This document shows, piece after piece, positions 10,301-15,928 of a stretch of 53,591 bases of DNA (positions are counted from its first letter, which is position 1; each line of letters starts with the position of its first letter). The DNA lies in assembly GCA_023384415.1 (NCBI GenBank), contig JAHDWJ010000020.1, forward strand, positions 1 through 53,591. The letters are read 5' to 3'. The notes under the pieces are model-generated. The model saw only the letters and a program-made list of their open reading frames with translations, was not told the origin of the DNA and did not search any database. The DNA comes from Anaerolineae bacterium. GTDB lineage: Bacteria; Chloroflexota; Anaerolineae; Promineifilales; Promineifilaceae. Both the position numbers and the translations under genes were made by a program.

Positions 10301-10434
10301 GCGGCCGCGGTCGTCACCGTCGGTTGTGGCGTTGGTGTCGCTTCATCCTTCTTGCGGCAGGCAGCTAACACCAGAACAATAAGCAAACATATCGCCAGGA
10401 GGCGGGTAATGGTGGGGGTTGGTTGTTGGGACAT
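4348..10434 (-). CDS. Bacterial alpha-2-macroglobulin lipoprotein, thioester motif lost
   Basis: This 2028-aa protein has lipobox LVLAAC with Cys26, then a Pro/Thr-rich linker to about residue 70. Four Big_5-type Ig domains follow (residues about 70-490, repeated QFNMPMNRAS-type motifs). Then come the macroglobulin domains: the MG2 signature TDRPIYRPGDTLYYRG, the bait-region domain, the A2M signature VRKDFRDTAYWQA with LPDNLTTWRMSAK, and an alpha-toroid with DGGWGWC. Family members trap proteases in the periplasm or on the cell surface, and those of the thioester type couple covalently through CxEQ. Here the place of CxEQ reads PTCAYAFAD: Cys1535 is kept, but Glu and Gln are Tyr and Ala. Covalent trapping is therefore not expected. 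No pbpC partner is adjacent. The start ATG at 10434 has GAGGAA 7 nt upstream. A Gly-rich run lies at the bait/A2M junction. Identity is sure; non-thioester trapping is inferred. Confidence 0.93.
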   Translation of the reverse strand: MSQQPTPTITRLLAICLLIVLVLAACRKKDEATPTPQPTVTTAAATNTPAPVPTAQPTAIPISTEPQPVDPADIDWPPQIVYSSPLPGEETTLNGAITIRFDQPMNRASVEAAFAITQAQGSTQAVRGSFTWPRSDTVVFTPSTQLTRQQRYNVRISPEAQGLNGQSLEAPVLLNLETVGYIAVSQVIPSPDTNNVQTDSAITVLFNRPIVPLTATSQQSNLPQPLQFTPPLDGQGQWVSTSVYRFVPDAPLDGASRYQVTVNRGLEDIVGAVLEEDYSWSFTTVSPSVVTISPNQGRKDVDLDAGFSVQFNMPMNRASTEGAITLSPATSLQFSWTDEDRTVLITPTARLNLGTDYTLTVDTGARSANGAAALNRLTRSTFTTIPLPAIVGTYPENGAIAEAGYFYGVQINFASPMDEATLLDKVLVEPAPARLRTDFWTNGMQLVFPITPNTRYTVTVPGSAADPYGNTLGRDYVFSFTTSSLPPVVTLNLPTYLSQLTTQYPTTVEIGYRSTDQINVSLYDVGLPLRYFNNWWAINEPDRFPGTPIRTWQYPVTSSDQVNVLTAPLADGDVLPTGVYVLIAEPITPSEPYERYWQNQRNLLVIADTNLVVKETFGFVHVWATDLATGQPASGRAITLYNYRNTEVGRATTDSNGLARIPYTPPETNWLSGVVAVSNAPGQAGFGIGGSSWDVNVSPYQFGLNTDTSDEIPTTFYIVTDRPIYRPGDTLYYRGIVRDQNYGRYSLSERTSLTLNVNSYNYYSGSEINSVSIPVTVDARGNFSGEFAIPADWPLGTYALVYYGDDLYGERTFTVAEYRAPEFLVEVTSSTTDMRRGETAEMVIEASYFFGGPATDLAVEWQITADQYFVPWEGPYYSFTDSDYSFYYFDPFGPYRGTQYLINGSGRTDAEGRLTVTIPADLLANVDEGSWKVTLEATVYDLSQFPVSARASLNQHAAATYVGIAPANYLSAAGTQATVNLITIGWQSQPVPNTPVDITFYRREWQSERTEQYGQYSTRWIPVDSQVGQERVTTDNQGRAAASFTPEEGGTYVAKATVTDNRGGSYTSSTFLWVTDPRFIGWRSDPRERRMDLTPDKNSYNVGETATILVQSPFSQPVRAWLIIERGTVIEERIITLNGSSDTLTLPIPAGYAPNVFVSVVAIQGTLGGTAFADIRLGMTELVVNPEQLSLNIAITSDRTLYQPGETASYTVQVTDHTGSPVVADVSLALVDLAVLTLKPDNAPPILETFYARQPLRSRLGSGLFYSGEGLELEVPNPFGGLGGGGGGDASAESVALRDQQQEDDVRKDFRDTAYWQAIVTTNSAGTAVVEVKLPDNLTTWRMSAKAATVDTLVGQTTYDIISTKPLLIRPVTPRFMTVGDVIELGAIVNNNSGSSQTATVRLNALGVTLQTAAEQTITIPSAGSVLVRWPVVVEDREAADLTFRVSNAQYTDASKPTFGQGPNQLIPIYRYTGEDIVGTSGMLTGPGRRVEGVLLPPGLDDRQGTVEVQITASLAAALLEALTYNETYDFPPTCAYAFADRLLATSSLVYALDELNVGDASVRNRLNNLATQDITALLELQRADGGWGWCFSGRTDSYLTGQVFFSLVMAQRAGFTVSAAALNRASSYIQGLIAPATRLTNSWQVNRQAFYLYILTEAGNNDTVSFADELFTEHRDLLNPYAKGYLVMVYEKSGSRGSSAQQSLIADLNDTANLSAAGAHWENHTQDWNNLSSDIRGTAIILSALLQADPDNLILPNVVRWLMVARTASHWPTTIETAWSIHALADWMIVSGELNANYTYLFQSNLNTLAEGSFNQNNLGTPVNLSIPLSSLVPETVNFLDFQLLNGNGNLYYTAYLDSFIDAAAISATSRGISVQRTYYDATCNPETESCPPITRIGAGQQVRVQLNIVATTDLLYAIVEDYFPAGAEAIDPGLETSASNLGGGLNRTDEPYRYGYWGWWYFNRIEYRNERIVFYSEFLPAGTYQYTYYLQTIIPGVYQVRPTLARQEFFPDVFGRSDGMLFVIEP

Positions 10435-10501
10435 GGTTGGTTCCTCAGAGGGAGTTTCTAGTTTCTAGTTGGGGGAAGATATAGAATTACCTACTGCATA
10501 C

Positions 10502-10525
10502 TCTCCTTTAAGTCAGTCGTTAGTA
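10502..10525 (-). promoter_or_regulatory. Extended -10 promoter for the A2M gene
   Basis: Read on the minus strand, TATGCTATACT gives a TATACT -10 box (10520-10525) with a TG one base upstream. No good -35 is seen. The leader to the ATG at 10434 is about 75-80 nt. It includes the heptamer repeat TTTCTAG (two copies, 10454-10467), also found before the MscS gene. Confidence 0.35.
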
Positions 10526-10650
10526 TAGCATAATCTATAACAGGGGAGTTGGCTTGTTCACCTACGATTCACCCATCATGCCACAATTTTAGCTGGACTT
10601 TGGAATCGCTCGGCTTATGCTGTTGTGTCCCATGCCGTTGTAGTTGAACC

Positions 10651-10659
10651 TGTTACAAT
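10651..10659 (+). promoter_or_regulatory. Extended -10 promoter for the MFS gene
   Basis: TGTTACAAT at 10651-10659 fits the TGn-TATAAT extended -10 form shared with other promoters in the window. No -35 match is seen at 16-18 bp. The rest of the 303-bp gap 10435-10737 shows no coding frame; it holds a short string AATAGAACAGTGGAT that recurs at 14036. Confidence 0.35.
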
Positions 10660-10737
10660 AGAACAGTGGATGAGCGTTTTGATTTGTCTGGTCATCGCCA
10701 TTGGTAAATCCTGAATTCGGTGTCAACGAACCCTTTT

Positions 10738-12132
10738 ATGTCAACTACCCAGGATAATAACCCTGAAGAAAGGCGGCCGCAACCGGTGTTGGTGCAGCGG
10801 CGGGTGAGTGGGGTGGTGGATCACCTGCGGCCGCATCGTTGGAACTGGTATACCCTGGTGCGGCCGCTGGATGAACGGCTGGCGCATCAGAGTGACCAAC
10901 CCCTGCCCCAACCAACCGTCCGCACTTTGCGCTATTTCTGGCTGGATGGCCTTTTTGCCGCCATCAGCGAAAATTTCCACCTCAGTTTTTTGCCCTTATT
11001 TGCCCTGGCCTATGGGGCCAGCAATGGGCAGGTGGGCTGGCTAACAGCCTTGGGCAATTTGTTGGGGGCGATGGCATTGTTTCCGGGGGCCAGGCTGGTG
11101 GAAAAGCGGGGGGAGCGCAAAGGGATTGTCGTCTGGTATACCGGGGTGGGGGGGCGGTTGGCTTTGCTGCTGCTGGCTCTGTTCCCATTTGTCGTGGGTG
11201 AGCCGCTGTGGGGGATTATCCTCATCATTGTCCTGAATGGGGTGCGGGCGTTTCTGTTTAACCTGAGCAACCCGGCCTGGACTTCGTTGGTGGCTGATAT
11301 AGTGCCGGAGCTTGTACGCGGCCGCTACTTTAGCAGTCGTAATCTGGCTATGGGAGTGGCGGCTTTGGTCGTGGCCCCGGTGGCTGGGCTGCTCATTCGC
11401 CAGCTTAACGGGGTGGCCGGCTGGCCTTACCTGGGGTATCAGGTGGTCTTTTTCTGTGCGTTTGCCTTTGGCGTCATCAGCACCCTCTCTTTCCAGCGCG
11501 TCACCGAACCCCCTCTGAGTTCCCGGCAGAATCCCCCCCATCAGCGCGGGGATACCCGCCGGCTGCTGCGGCAGAATATTCCCTTTTTAGGGCTGGTGGT
11601 CAGCGCGTTTATTTGGGGGATGGCACTGCAAGTGGCGGCCCCCTTTTTTAACGTCTATCTGGTGCGGCAGTTTGATGCCTCAGCCGGAACCATTGGCGCG
11701 TTGGCGGCCGTCAGCAGCCTGATGGCTCTGGTGGGGCAGGTTGTTTTTGGCCGGTTGTTGGATAAGAAGGGAGCGTTGTGGGTGCAGATGGTGTGTGGGT
11801 TCACTATTCCCATTTTGCCGCTGGCCTGGATGTTTATCACGGCCCCGTGGCAGGTGGGGCTGATCAACACTCTGGGAGGATTTATTTGGGCGGGGTACAA
11901 CCTGTCTAACTTTAGTTTGCTGCTGGAGCTGACGCCAGAACAGGCGCGGCCGCGAGCCGTGGCCCTCTATCAGACTGTTGTGTTTACCAGTGCGGTGCTT
12001 GGTCCCTTGTTGGGTGGCTATCTGGCCGATGCGGTCAGTTTTCAACTATTATTTGGGCTGAGTGGCAGCGGCCGCATGGTAGGGATGATCCTCTTTCTGC
12101 TGGTCACGGTGCGCCTGGCCCGTCGCAAGTAA
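10738..12132 (+). CDS. MFS transporter
   Basis: The product is about 464 aa with 12 predicted membrane helices in two halves and an MFS motif-A-like loop after helix 2 (GARLVEKRGERKG). A cytoplasmic linker separates the halves (about residues 255-280, SRQNPPHQRGDTRR), and a second motif-A-like loop follows helix 8 (GRLLDKKGALW). Long hydrophilic residues 1-60 precede helix 1. The ATG at 10738 was preferred over an in-frame GTG at 10720; neither has a convincing RBS. The substrate cannot be read from the sequence. The gene is transcribed alone, diverging from the A2M gene. The frame carries six GCGGCCGC motifs, three of them within 95 bp at the start. Confidence 0.88.
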   Translation: MSTTQDNNPEERRPQPVLVQRRVSGVVDHLRPHRWNWYTLVRPLDERLAHQSDQPLPQPTVRTLRYFWLDGLFAAISENFHLSFLPLFALAYGASNGQVGWLTALGNLLGAMALFPGARLVEKRGERKGIVVWYTGVGGRLALLLLALFPFVVGEPLWGIILIIVLNGVRAFLFNLSNPAWTSLVADIVPELVRGRYFSSRNLAMGVAALVVAPVAGLLIRQLNGVAGWPYLGYQVVFFCAFAFGVISTLSFQRVTEPPLSSRQNPPHQRGDTRRLLRQNIPFLGLVVSAFIWGMALQVAAPFFNVYLVRQFDASAGTIGALAAVSSLMALVGQVVFGRLLDKKGALWVQMVCGFTIPILPLAWMFITAPWQVGLINTLGGFIWAGYNLSNFSLLLELTPEQARPRAVALYQTVVFTSAVLGPLLGGYLADAVSFQLLFGLSGSGRMVGMILFLLVTVRLARRK

Positions 12133-12228
12133 CAAATTCTCACAGAAGGCGAAGGGCAGATGACCAGAGGTGATCACGTGTCCCTGATCAGGTTACGCCC
12201 GGCAAAATCCCTAAGAGCCTCAAAGATA

Positions 12229-12414
12229 TTAATACAAAGCGGCTACAGATTCTTCCTCGGTGATTGTCTCAAGGTAGTGGGCTACCGCTTGCCAAATCCT
12301 GGGCAGCACATCATCGAGAGAATCACTTTCTATTTCACCACCATCCCATTCTGGGGCGTAAGCATAATAAGTGTACTCATCCTGATCGATCATCATAGCT
12401 GTTTTGTAGGTCAT
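12229..12414 (-). CDS. HicB-like antitoxin, solitary
   Basis: This 61-aa protein has YYAYAPEWDGGEIES followed by LDDVLPRIWQAVAHYLE, the beta-strand then amphipathic-helix pattern of short HicB/DUF1902-type antitoxins. GAGGG lies 7 nt before the ATG. A HicA toxin gene would normally adjoin it, but none is found on either side. The 95 bp downstream hold only a short frame (FEALRDFAGRNLIRD) that looks like an eroded C-terminal part of another gene. Probably an orphan antitoxin or a remnant of a lost module. No DNA-binding domain is present. Confidence 0.7.
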   Translation of the reverse strand: MTYKTAMMIDQDEYTYYAYAPEWDGGEIESDSLDDVLPRIWQAVAHYLETITEEESVAALY

Positions 12415-12685
12415 GGTTTTCCCTCATAGGCTAGACAACTCAATGAAACAGAGTGAACTAATAATTATTATGCCCATTTGGGGGAATTTCTTACGGATTT
12501 GGGGAAAAGTGGGGGAAATGCGGCCGCGGGTGAGGGCCAATGGCTGTTTTTGCCGCTGTTGTGCTATCTCTGCGGTTCAGTAATGGGGATGGGCGCGGCC
12601 GCACCCCCTTCCACTGTTTCGATAATGAACTATGCTATTGAACAACTCTTGTCCAGAGGGCCGACTTTCCCTGTTGAAAATCGGA
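12415..12685. other. Gene-free gap with two GCGGCCGC motifs
   Basis: This 271-bp stretch lies between two minus-strand genes. It holds GCGGCCGC at 12519 and 12595. The short plus-strand frame here does not look like a protein. No promoter or terminator can be named with confidence. Confidence 0.4.
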
Positions 12686-13744
12686 TTACCTTTCTTCCCC
12701 TACCGACACCTTAGTCGAAACAAGATGCACATCCCGCTGCGGGAAGGGGATGACGATATTAGCCTCATACAAGGCTTTGTACAGGGCCGTATTCATCTTG
12801 TCTATAATGCGGCGGGTTTCAATATAATGCTCAATCCAGCAGCGAACGCGAAAATTGAGGGCCGAATCGCCAAACTCTAGAAACAGGGCCTCTACTGGTT
12901 GCTCTGGCAAAATCCATGGCTCAGCCCGAATCGCTTTAATCATCACCTGCCGCGCCAGTTCAATATCTGTGCCATAAGCCACCCCCACCGTTGTTTCGAC
13001 CCGGAAAACCGTATCCGGATCGGAGTAGTTGACAATCAACCCCTTGCCAATGACGGCATTGGGTACGGTCACCATCCGGTTGTCCCGGGTGCGGATGCGG
13101 GTGCTGCGTAAGCCAATCTCCATCACATCTCCCCAGGTGTTGATCTCTTGCAATTCAACCCGGTCTCCCACCTTAAATGGCTGATCAATCATAATAGCCA
13201 GGCCAGCAAAAAGGTTGCTGAGGGTGTCCTGGGCCGCCAGGGCTACCGCCAGAGAGCCAATGCCCAAAGAAGTCAGCAGGGCACTTACTTCAACGCCAAA
13301 CCGTTCCAGCACGGTGATAATGACGATGACCGTGAGGATCATCAGGGCCAGGCGGCGAAACAGGTGGAGAAATTTATCATCCAACTGTGTTTCCGTCTTG
13401 TGGGCGATTTCAAGTTCGTACCAATGGAATAGTTTATCTACCAGCCGATAGAGGAAGAGAAAAGCGATGACCCAATAGATGACAAAAAAGAGGGGGCTGA
13501 GAAAGTTTTGCCAGGTGGTGGGCAGATCGAACTGCTGTACGGCTAGTTGAACGCCAAAGAAAAAGAGGGCCGCCCGAATGGGGATAACAGATACATCTAT
13601 CAGCAGGTTATCCAGGATAGTGGCGGTTCGTTGGGTAAGTTTGCGGCCGTACTGGGTGAGCAGCCAGCTAATGAGATAGCCCAAAATTAAACCGAGGAGT
13701 ATCAAAGCGGCCGCGTTCAGCAATGAGAGTAAAAAAGGTGTCAT
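12686..13744 (-). CDS. MscS-family mechanosensitive channel
   Basis: The product is about 352 aa. Four hydrophobic segments lie in the N-terminal half. Then comes the pore-lining TM3 with its Ala/Gly pattern (LGIGSLAVALAAQDTLSN, about residues 165-182), and the beta domain with VGDRVELQEINTWGDVMEI and VTVPNAVIGKGLIVNYS, both diagnostic of MscS. The C-terminal alpha/beta domain is present. The role is release of solutes on hypo-osmotic shock, in the inner membrane. The ATG at 13744 is chosen over an upstream in-frame TTG at 13756. The leader holds three copies of TTTCTAG. Standing alone as a gene is usual for the family. Confidence 0.9.
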   Translation of the reverse strand: MTPFLLSLLNAAALILLGLILGYLISWLLTQYGRKLTQRTATILDNLLIDVSVIPIRAALFFFGVQLAVQQFDLPTTWQNFLSPLFFVIYWVIAFLFLYRLVDKLFHWYELEIAHKTETQLDDKFLHLFRRLALMILTVIVIITVLERFGVEVSALLTSLGIGSLAVALAAQDTLSNLFAGLAIMIDQPFKVGDRVELQEINTWGDVMEIGLRSTRIRTRDNRMVTVPNAVIGKGLIVNYSDPDTVFRVETTVGVAYGTDIELARQVMIKAIRAEPWILPEQPVEALFLEFGDSALNFRVRCWIEHYIETRRIIDKMNTALYKALYEANIVIPFPQRDVHLVSTKVSVGEER

Positions 13745-13756
13745 AATGAGTTCCAA

Positions 13757-13779
13757 ATTTCTAGTTTCTAGTTTCTAGT
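13757..13779. repeat. TTTCTAG heptamer tandem repeat
   Basis: TTTCTAG is repeated three times just upstream of the MscS start. The same heptamer occurs twice at 10454-10467 upstream of the A2M gene. Similar short tandem strings (TCATCCT near 38503, TCTCCA near 44784) lie in other gaps. Confidence 0.6.
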
Positions 13780-13841
13780 TCACAAAGGACCCCTGAGTGC
13801 CTACGGGTTCCCTGTGTCCATCTTCCTTTTGTCGTACCAAC

Positions 13842-13943
13842 GTAACTTCTCAATAAGTTGGGGATGTAGGGCAAGATTCTTTTTTGCCCGCACAAGTTGG
13901 AAAGTTGAGTTACATTGCCCGCCCCTATTTTTTGAGAAGCTAC
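13842..13943. mobile_element. Possible 102-bp MITE remnant
   Basis: The ends GTAACTTCTCAATAA (13842-13856) and its near-complement at 13929-13943 (12 of 15 match) enclose a hairpin-rich interior with no coding frame. The composition (gtagggcaag, ttgcccgc, cgcccct) resembles the interior of the 644-881 MITE. No target duplication is visible, so this is a weaker call. Confidence 0.4.
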
Positions 13944-14141
13944 AGATAAACTATTGAACCATAGCCAGAGAGTTTAGACCAATCAGGCAAAAAGAATTGA
14001 TAAATCTTGATGAACATTAAGGAAATAGACGGGTAATAGAACAGTGGATCAGCAAGATTTACGGATTGATTTGATTAGTGAAGCCTATCCGCAAATTCTG
14101 AAAATCCGCGTTCACTTTGTCAATTCTAAAAACGCGCTGGA

Positions 14142-14171
14142 TTGGCAGGAGAGCGGTCAGGTTGTTATAAT
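14142..14171 (+). promoter_or_regulatory. Strong promoter of tadA; decides its start
   Basis: TTGGCA at 14142-14147 and TATAAT at 14166-14171 are 18 bp apart, with TG before the -10. The predicted transcript starts near 14178, only about 12 nt before the ATG at 14190. The longer reading frame from 14142 would begin inside the -35 box and is rejected. The 100 bp upstream (14036-14140) carry a dispersed intergenic repeat (atttacggattgat...), also seen near 52180. Confidence 0.75.
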
Positions 14172-14189
14172 CCCCCTGTAGGTATAGGG

Positions 14190-14666
14190 ATGAACATTAA
14201 GAACCAGATGGATGATGCCTATTGGATGGGGTTGGCGTTAGAGCAGGCGGAACTCGCGGCCGCGTTGGGTGAAGTTCCCGTCGGGGCAGTGGCGGTATGG
14301 CAGGGGCAAATCATCGGGGCCGGGCATAACCGGAAAGAAAGTGACCAGGACCCCACCGCCCATGCCGAGATGATTGCCCTGAGAGATGCGGCCGCGAACC
14401 AACAAAATTGGCGGCTCATCGGTGTCACCTTGTACTGCACCCTGGAGCCATGCCCCATGTGTGCCGGGGCAATGATCCAGGCCCGGCTGGGGCGGCTCGT
14501 TTATGGGGCCAAAGATACTCGTTTTGGGGCCGATGGTTCGGTGGTGAGCATCTTACGAGACCAGCCATTTAACCACCAGTTCCCCATAACGACCGGCGTG
14601 AGAGAAGAGGACGCGGCCGCGCTCCTGCAAACCTTCTTCCAAAAATTACGCCAAAAGCAACCATAA
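14190..14666 (+). CDS. tadA: tRNA-specific adenosine deaminase
   Basis: The product is 158 aa. It converts A34 to inosine in the wobble position of tRNA-Arg(ACG). The zinc and catalytic residues are all visible: HAEM (His ligand and Glu proton shuttle, about residues 60-63) and PCPMCAGAM (two Cys ligands, about residues 90-98). The family pattern FGADGSV and the C-terminal helix are present. It is cytoplasmic. The short leader and the position upstream of a tRNA gene fit its job. Three GCGGCCGC motifs encode Ala-Ala-Ala within the gene (14255, 14387, 14611). Confidence 0.95.
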   Translation: MNIKNQMDDAYWMGLALEQAELAAALGEVPVGAVAVWQGQIIGAGHNRKESDQDPTAHAEMIALRDAAANQQNWRLIGVTLYCTLEPCPMCAGAMIQARLGRLVYGAKDTRFGADGSVVSILRDQPFNHQFPITTGVREEDAAALLQTFFQKLRQKQP

Positions 14667-14755
14667 CTATCCGTGAAGGTTGCCCCTGGAAGGGTGAGCC
14701 TACCAAAGCCCACCCCTACTTCATCCCTCATCCTTCCTAATTCATCCTTCCCCCA

Positions 14756-14842
14756 GGAGAGGTGCCAGAGTGGTTGAATGGGGCGCTCTCGAAAAGCGTT
14801 GTGGCCGTGAGGTCACCGTGGGTTCGAATCCCACCCTCTCCG
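14756..14842 (+). tRNA. tRNA-Ser (CGA anticodon)
   Basis: The acceptor arm GGAGAGG pairs with CCTCTCC, with discriminator G at 14842. The anticodon loop CTCGAAA sits in the stem CGCT/AGCG, giving anticodon CGA. The long variable arm (GTGGCC gtga GGTCAC) is typical of serine tRNA. The T-loop TTCGAAT in the stem GTGGG/CCCAC is intact. CCA is not encoded. Confidence 0.95.
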
Positions 14843-14845
14843 CTC

Positions 14846-14878
14846 AAAAAGGACAGTCCGTCAAGGCTGTCCTTTTTT
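14846..14878 (+). terminator. Rho-independent terminator of tRNA-Ser
   Basis: AAAAAGGACAG pairs with CTGTCCTTTTTT, loop 10 nt, ending in six T. The 300 bp after it up to the pilin gene hold imperfect direct repeats of TTAGCGGT (14906-14960) and no gene. Confidence 0.9.
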
Positions 14879-15094
14879 GTTGCCTGAGCATCAGCAAGAT
14901 TGCAGTTAGCGGTGTGCAGTCAACAGTAGTTAGCGGTCAGCCGTCAGCGGTAGGCCGTCAAAAGAAGCCCACTATCCCCCATCTCCCCCAGTCAAGGGAC
15001 AAAGGTACTATCCGTTATCTTTACCCGTAACAACTCTGCTATAATGTGTCCATCATTCATGGGAAAATCATGGGGATTCAACAGATAAAAAAAT

Positions 15095-15102
15095 GTTATA
15101 CT
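15095..15102 (+). promoter_or_regulatory. Candidate extended -10 promoter of the pilin gene
   Basis: TGTTATACT (15095-15102 region) is an extended -10 box about 80 bp before the pilin start. A second TATAAT lies at 15040-15045. No -35 at ideal spacing is seen for either, so which is used cannot be said. Confidence 0.35.
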
Positions 15103-15181
15103 GGCGGTTGTCCTATGCTTTGTTGCCCATCAATTTATCTACATTTCTCTTATTCGTCTATTGATTACAAGGAGTTGTCTT

Positions 15182-15652
15182 ATGAAACATCATCTCAAGC
15201 GTCAAGAAGGGCAAGGGTTGGTGGAATATGCCCTGATCCTGGTTCTGGTAGCCATTGTGGTCATCGCCATTTTGGCCCTGCTAGGACCCACTATCAACGC
15301 CGCCTTTGCCCGGGTAATTGCGGCTTTGAATGGGCAGGAAATCACCGGCACCGGCACCGAATACATCATAACCGGGATGAGTGCTTCAGCCAGTGGCAGC
15401 GCGCCCTTCTGCACGGTCACCGTATCTAACATGCAGGTAACGGTGTTGGAAGACGGGCAGGTGGTCGGGTCTGGGATCAGTGTTTCCGGTTCAGTTGCCG
15501 TTAGTGGAGGCAGTGGCGGACCCACCAACGGCACCACTGGCAGCAATGGGGTTGCTACCCTGAGCAATGTTTCGGGATCGGCTAATTGCAGCGGCTCGGC
15601 AACCCTGACCCTTTCAGGAGGCGGAACACGCACTGTTTCTTACTCCAATTAA
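15182..15652 (+). CDS. Flp-type pilin with extra C-terminal domain
   Basis: The product is about 156 aa. The N-terminus MKHHLKRQEGQG is followed by LVEYALILVLVAIVVIAIL, the type IVb (Flp/Fap) prepilin signature: Gly before the cleavage site, Glu at +5-like position, then one hydrophobic helix. AGGAG lies 7 nt before the ATG at 15182. Classical Flp pilins are about 50-80 aa. Here about 100 extra residues rich in Gly, Ser, Thr and Val follow, with two cysteines (FCTVTVSNMQ; ANCSGSATL) that could form a disulfide. Assembly would need TadA-ATPase/RcpA-type genes, none of which are in the window. The start is well supported. It is likely surface-exposed, and sits beside the giant adhesin-like gene. 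Confidence 0.85.
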   Translation: MKHHLKRQEGQGLVEYALILVLVAIVVIAILALLGPTINAAFARVIAALNGQEITGTGTEYIITGMSASASGSAPFCTVTVSNMQVTVLEDGQVVGSGISVSGSVAVSGGSGGPTNGTTGSNGVATLSNVSGSANCSGSATLTLSGGGTRTVSYSN

Positions 15653-15690
15653 CCTGATCCCCCATGAAAATACCCTCTCATTAAGCTGCG

Positions 15691-15734
15691 ACAGGTGAAA
15701 GGCAGGGGCTTGCCCTTGTTTTTCACCTGTTTTG
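15691..15734 (+). terminator. Terminator of the pilin gene
   Basis: ACAGGTGAAA (15691-15700) pairs with TTTCACCTGT (15721-15730). An inner stem GCAGGGGC/TTGCCCTTG lies between them, and TTTG follows. Confidence 0.75.
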
Positions 15735-15750
15735 TTTGTCTGTGTCCTGG

Positions 15751-15779
15751 TTTACATTCAGCGACAAACATGTTACACT
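15751..15779 (+). promoter_or_regulatory. Promoter of the giant beta-helix gene
   Basis: TTTACA (15751-15756) and TACACT (15774-15779) are separated by 17 bp, with TG upstream of the -10 box. The leader to the ATG at 15929 is about 145 nt. Confidence 0.6.
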
Positions 15780-15928
15780 TTTGCCCATCAAGTAGACATA
15801 ACGCAATTGTGGTAAAAATAGGCGTGTGGACTGAGGATTGAGAGTTGGAATTCTCCTCAGTTTTCTCAGGTTCTCCCTCGTACCCAAGTAGCTTGCCTTC
15901 CGTCAGCAATAACAAAGGTTGCCGTGCC

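Noticed and set aside
12140..12228. HicA toxin partner downstream of the HicB-like gene
   Set aside because: Only about 20 codons of open frame without a start or dsRNA-binding-like pattern.
12478..12714. 78-codon frame between the HicB-like and MscS genes
   Set aside because: Overlaps the MscS 3' end on the other strand, has no RBS and no protein-like pattern.
14142..14189. Longer tadA start
   Set aside because: It begins in the -35 box of the promoter; the ATG at 14190 lies downstream of the predicted transcription start.
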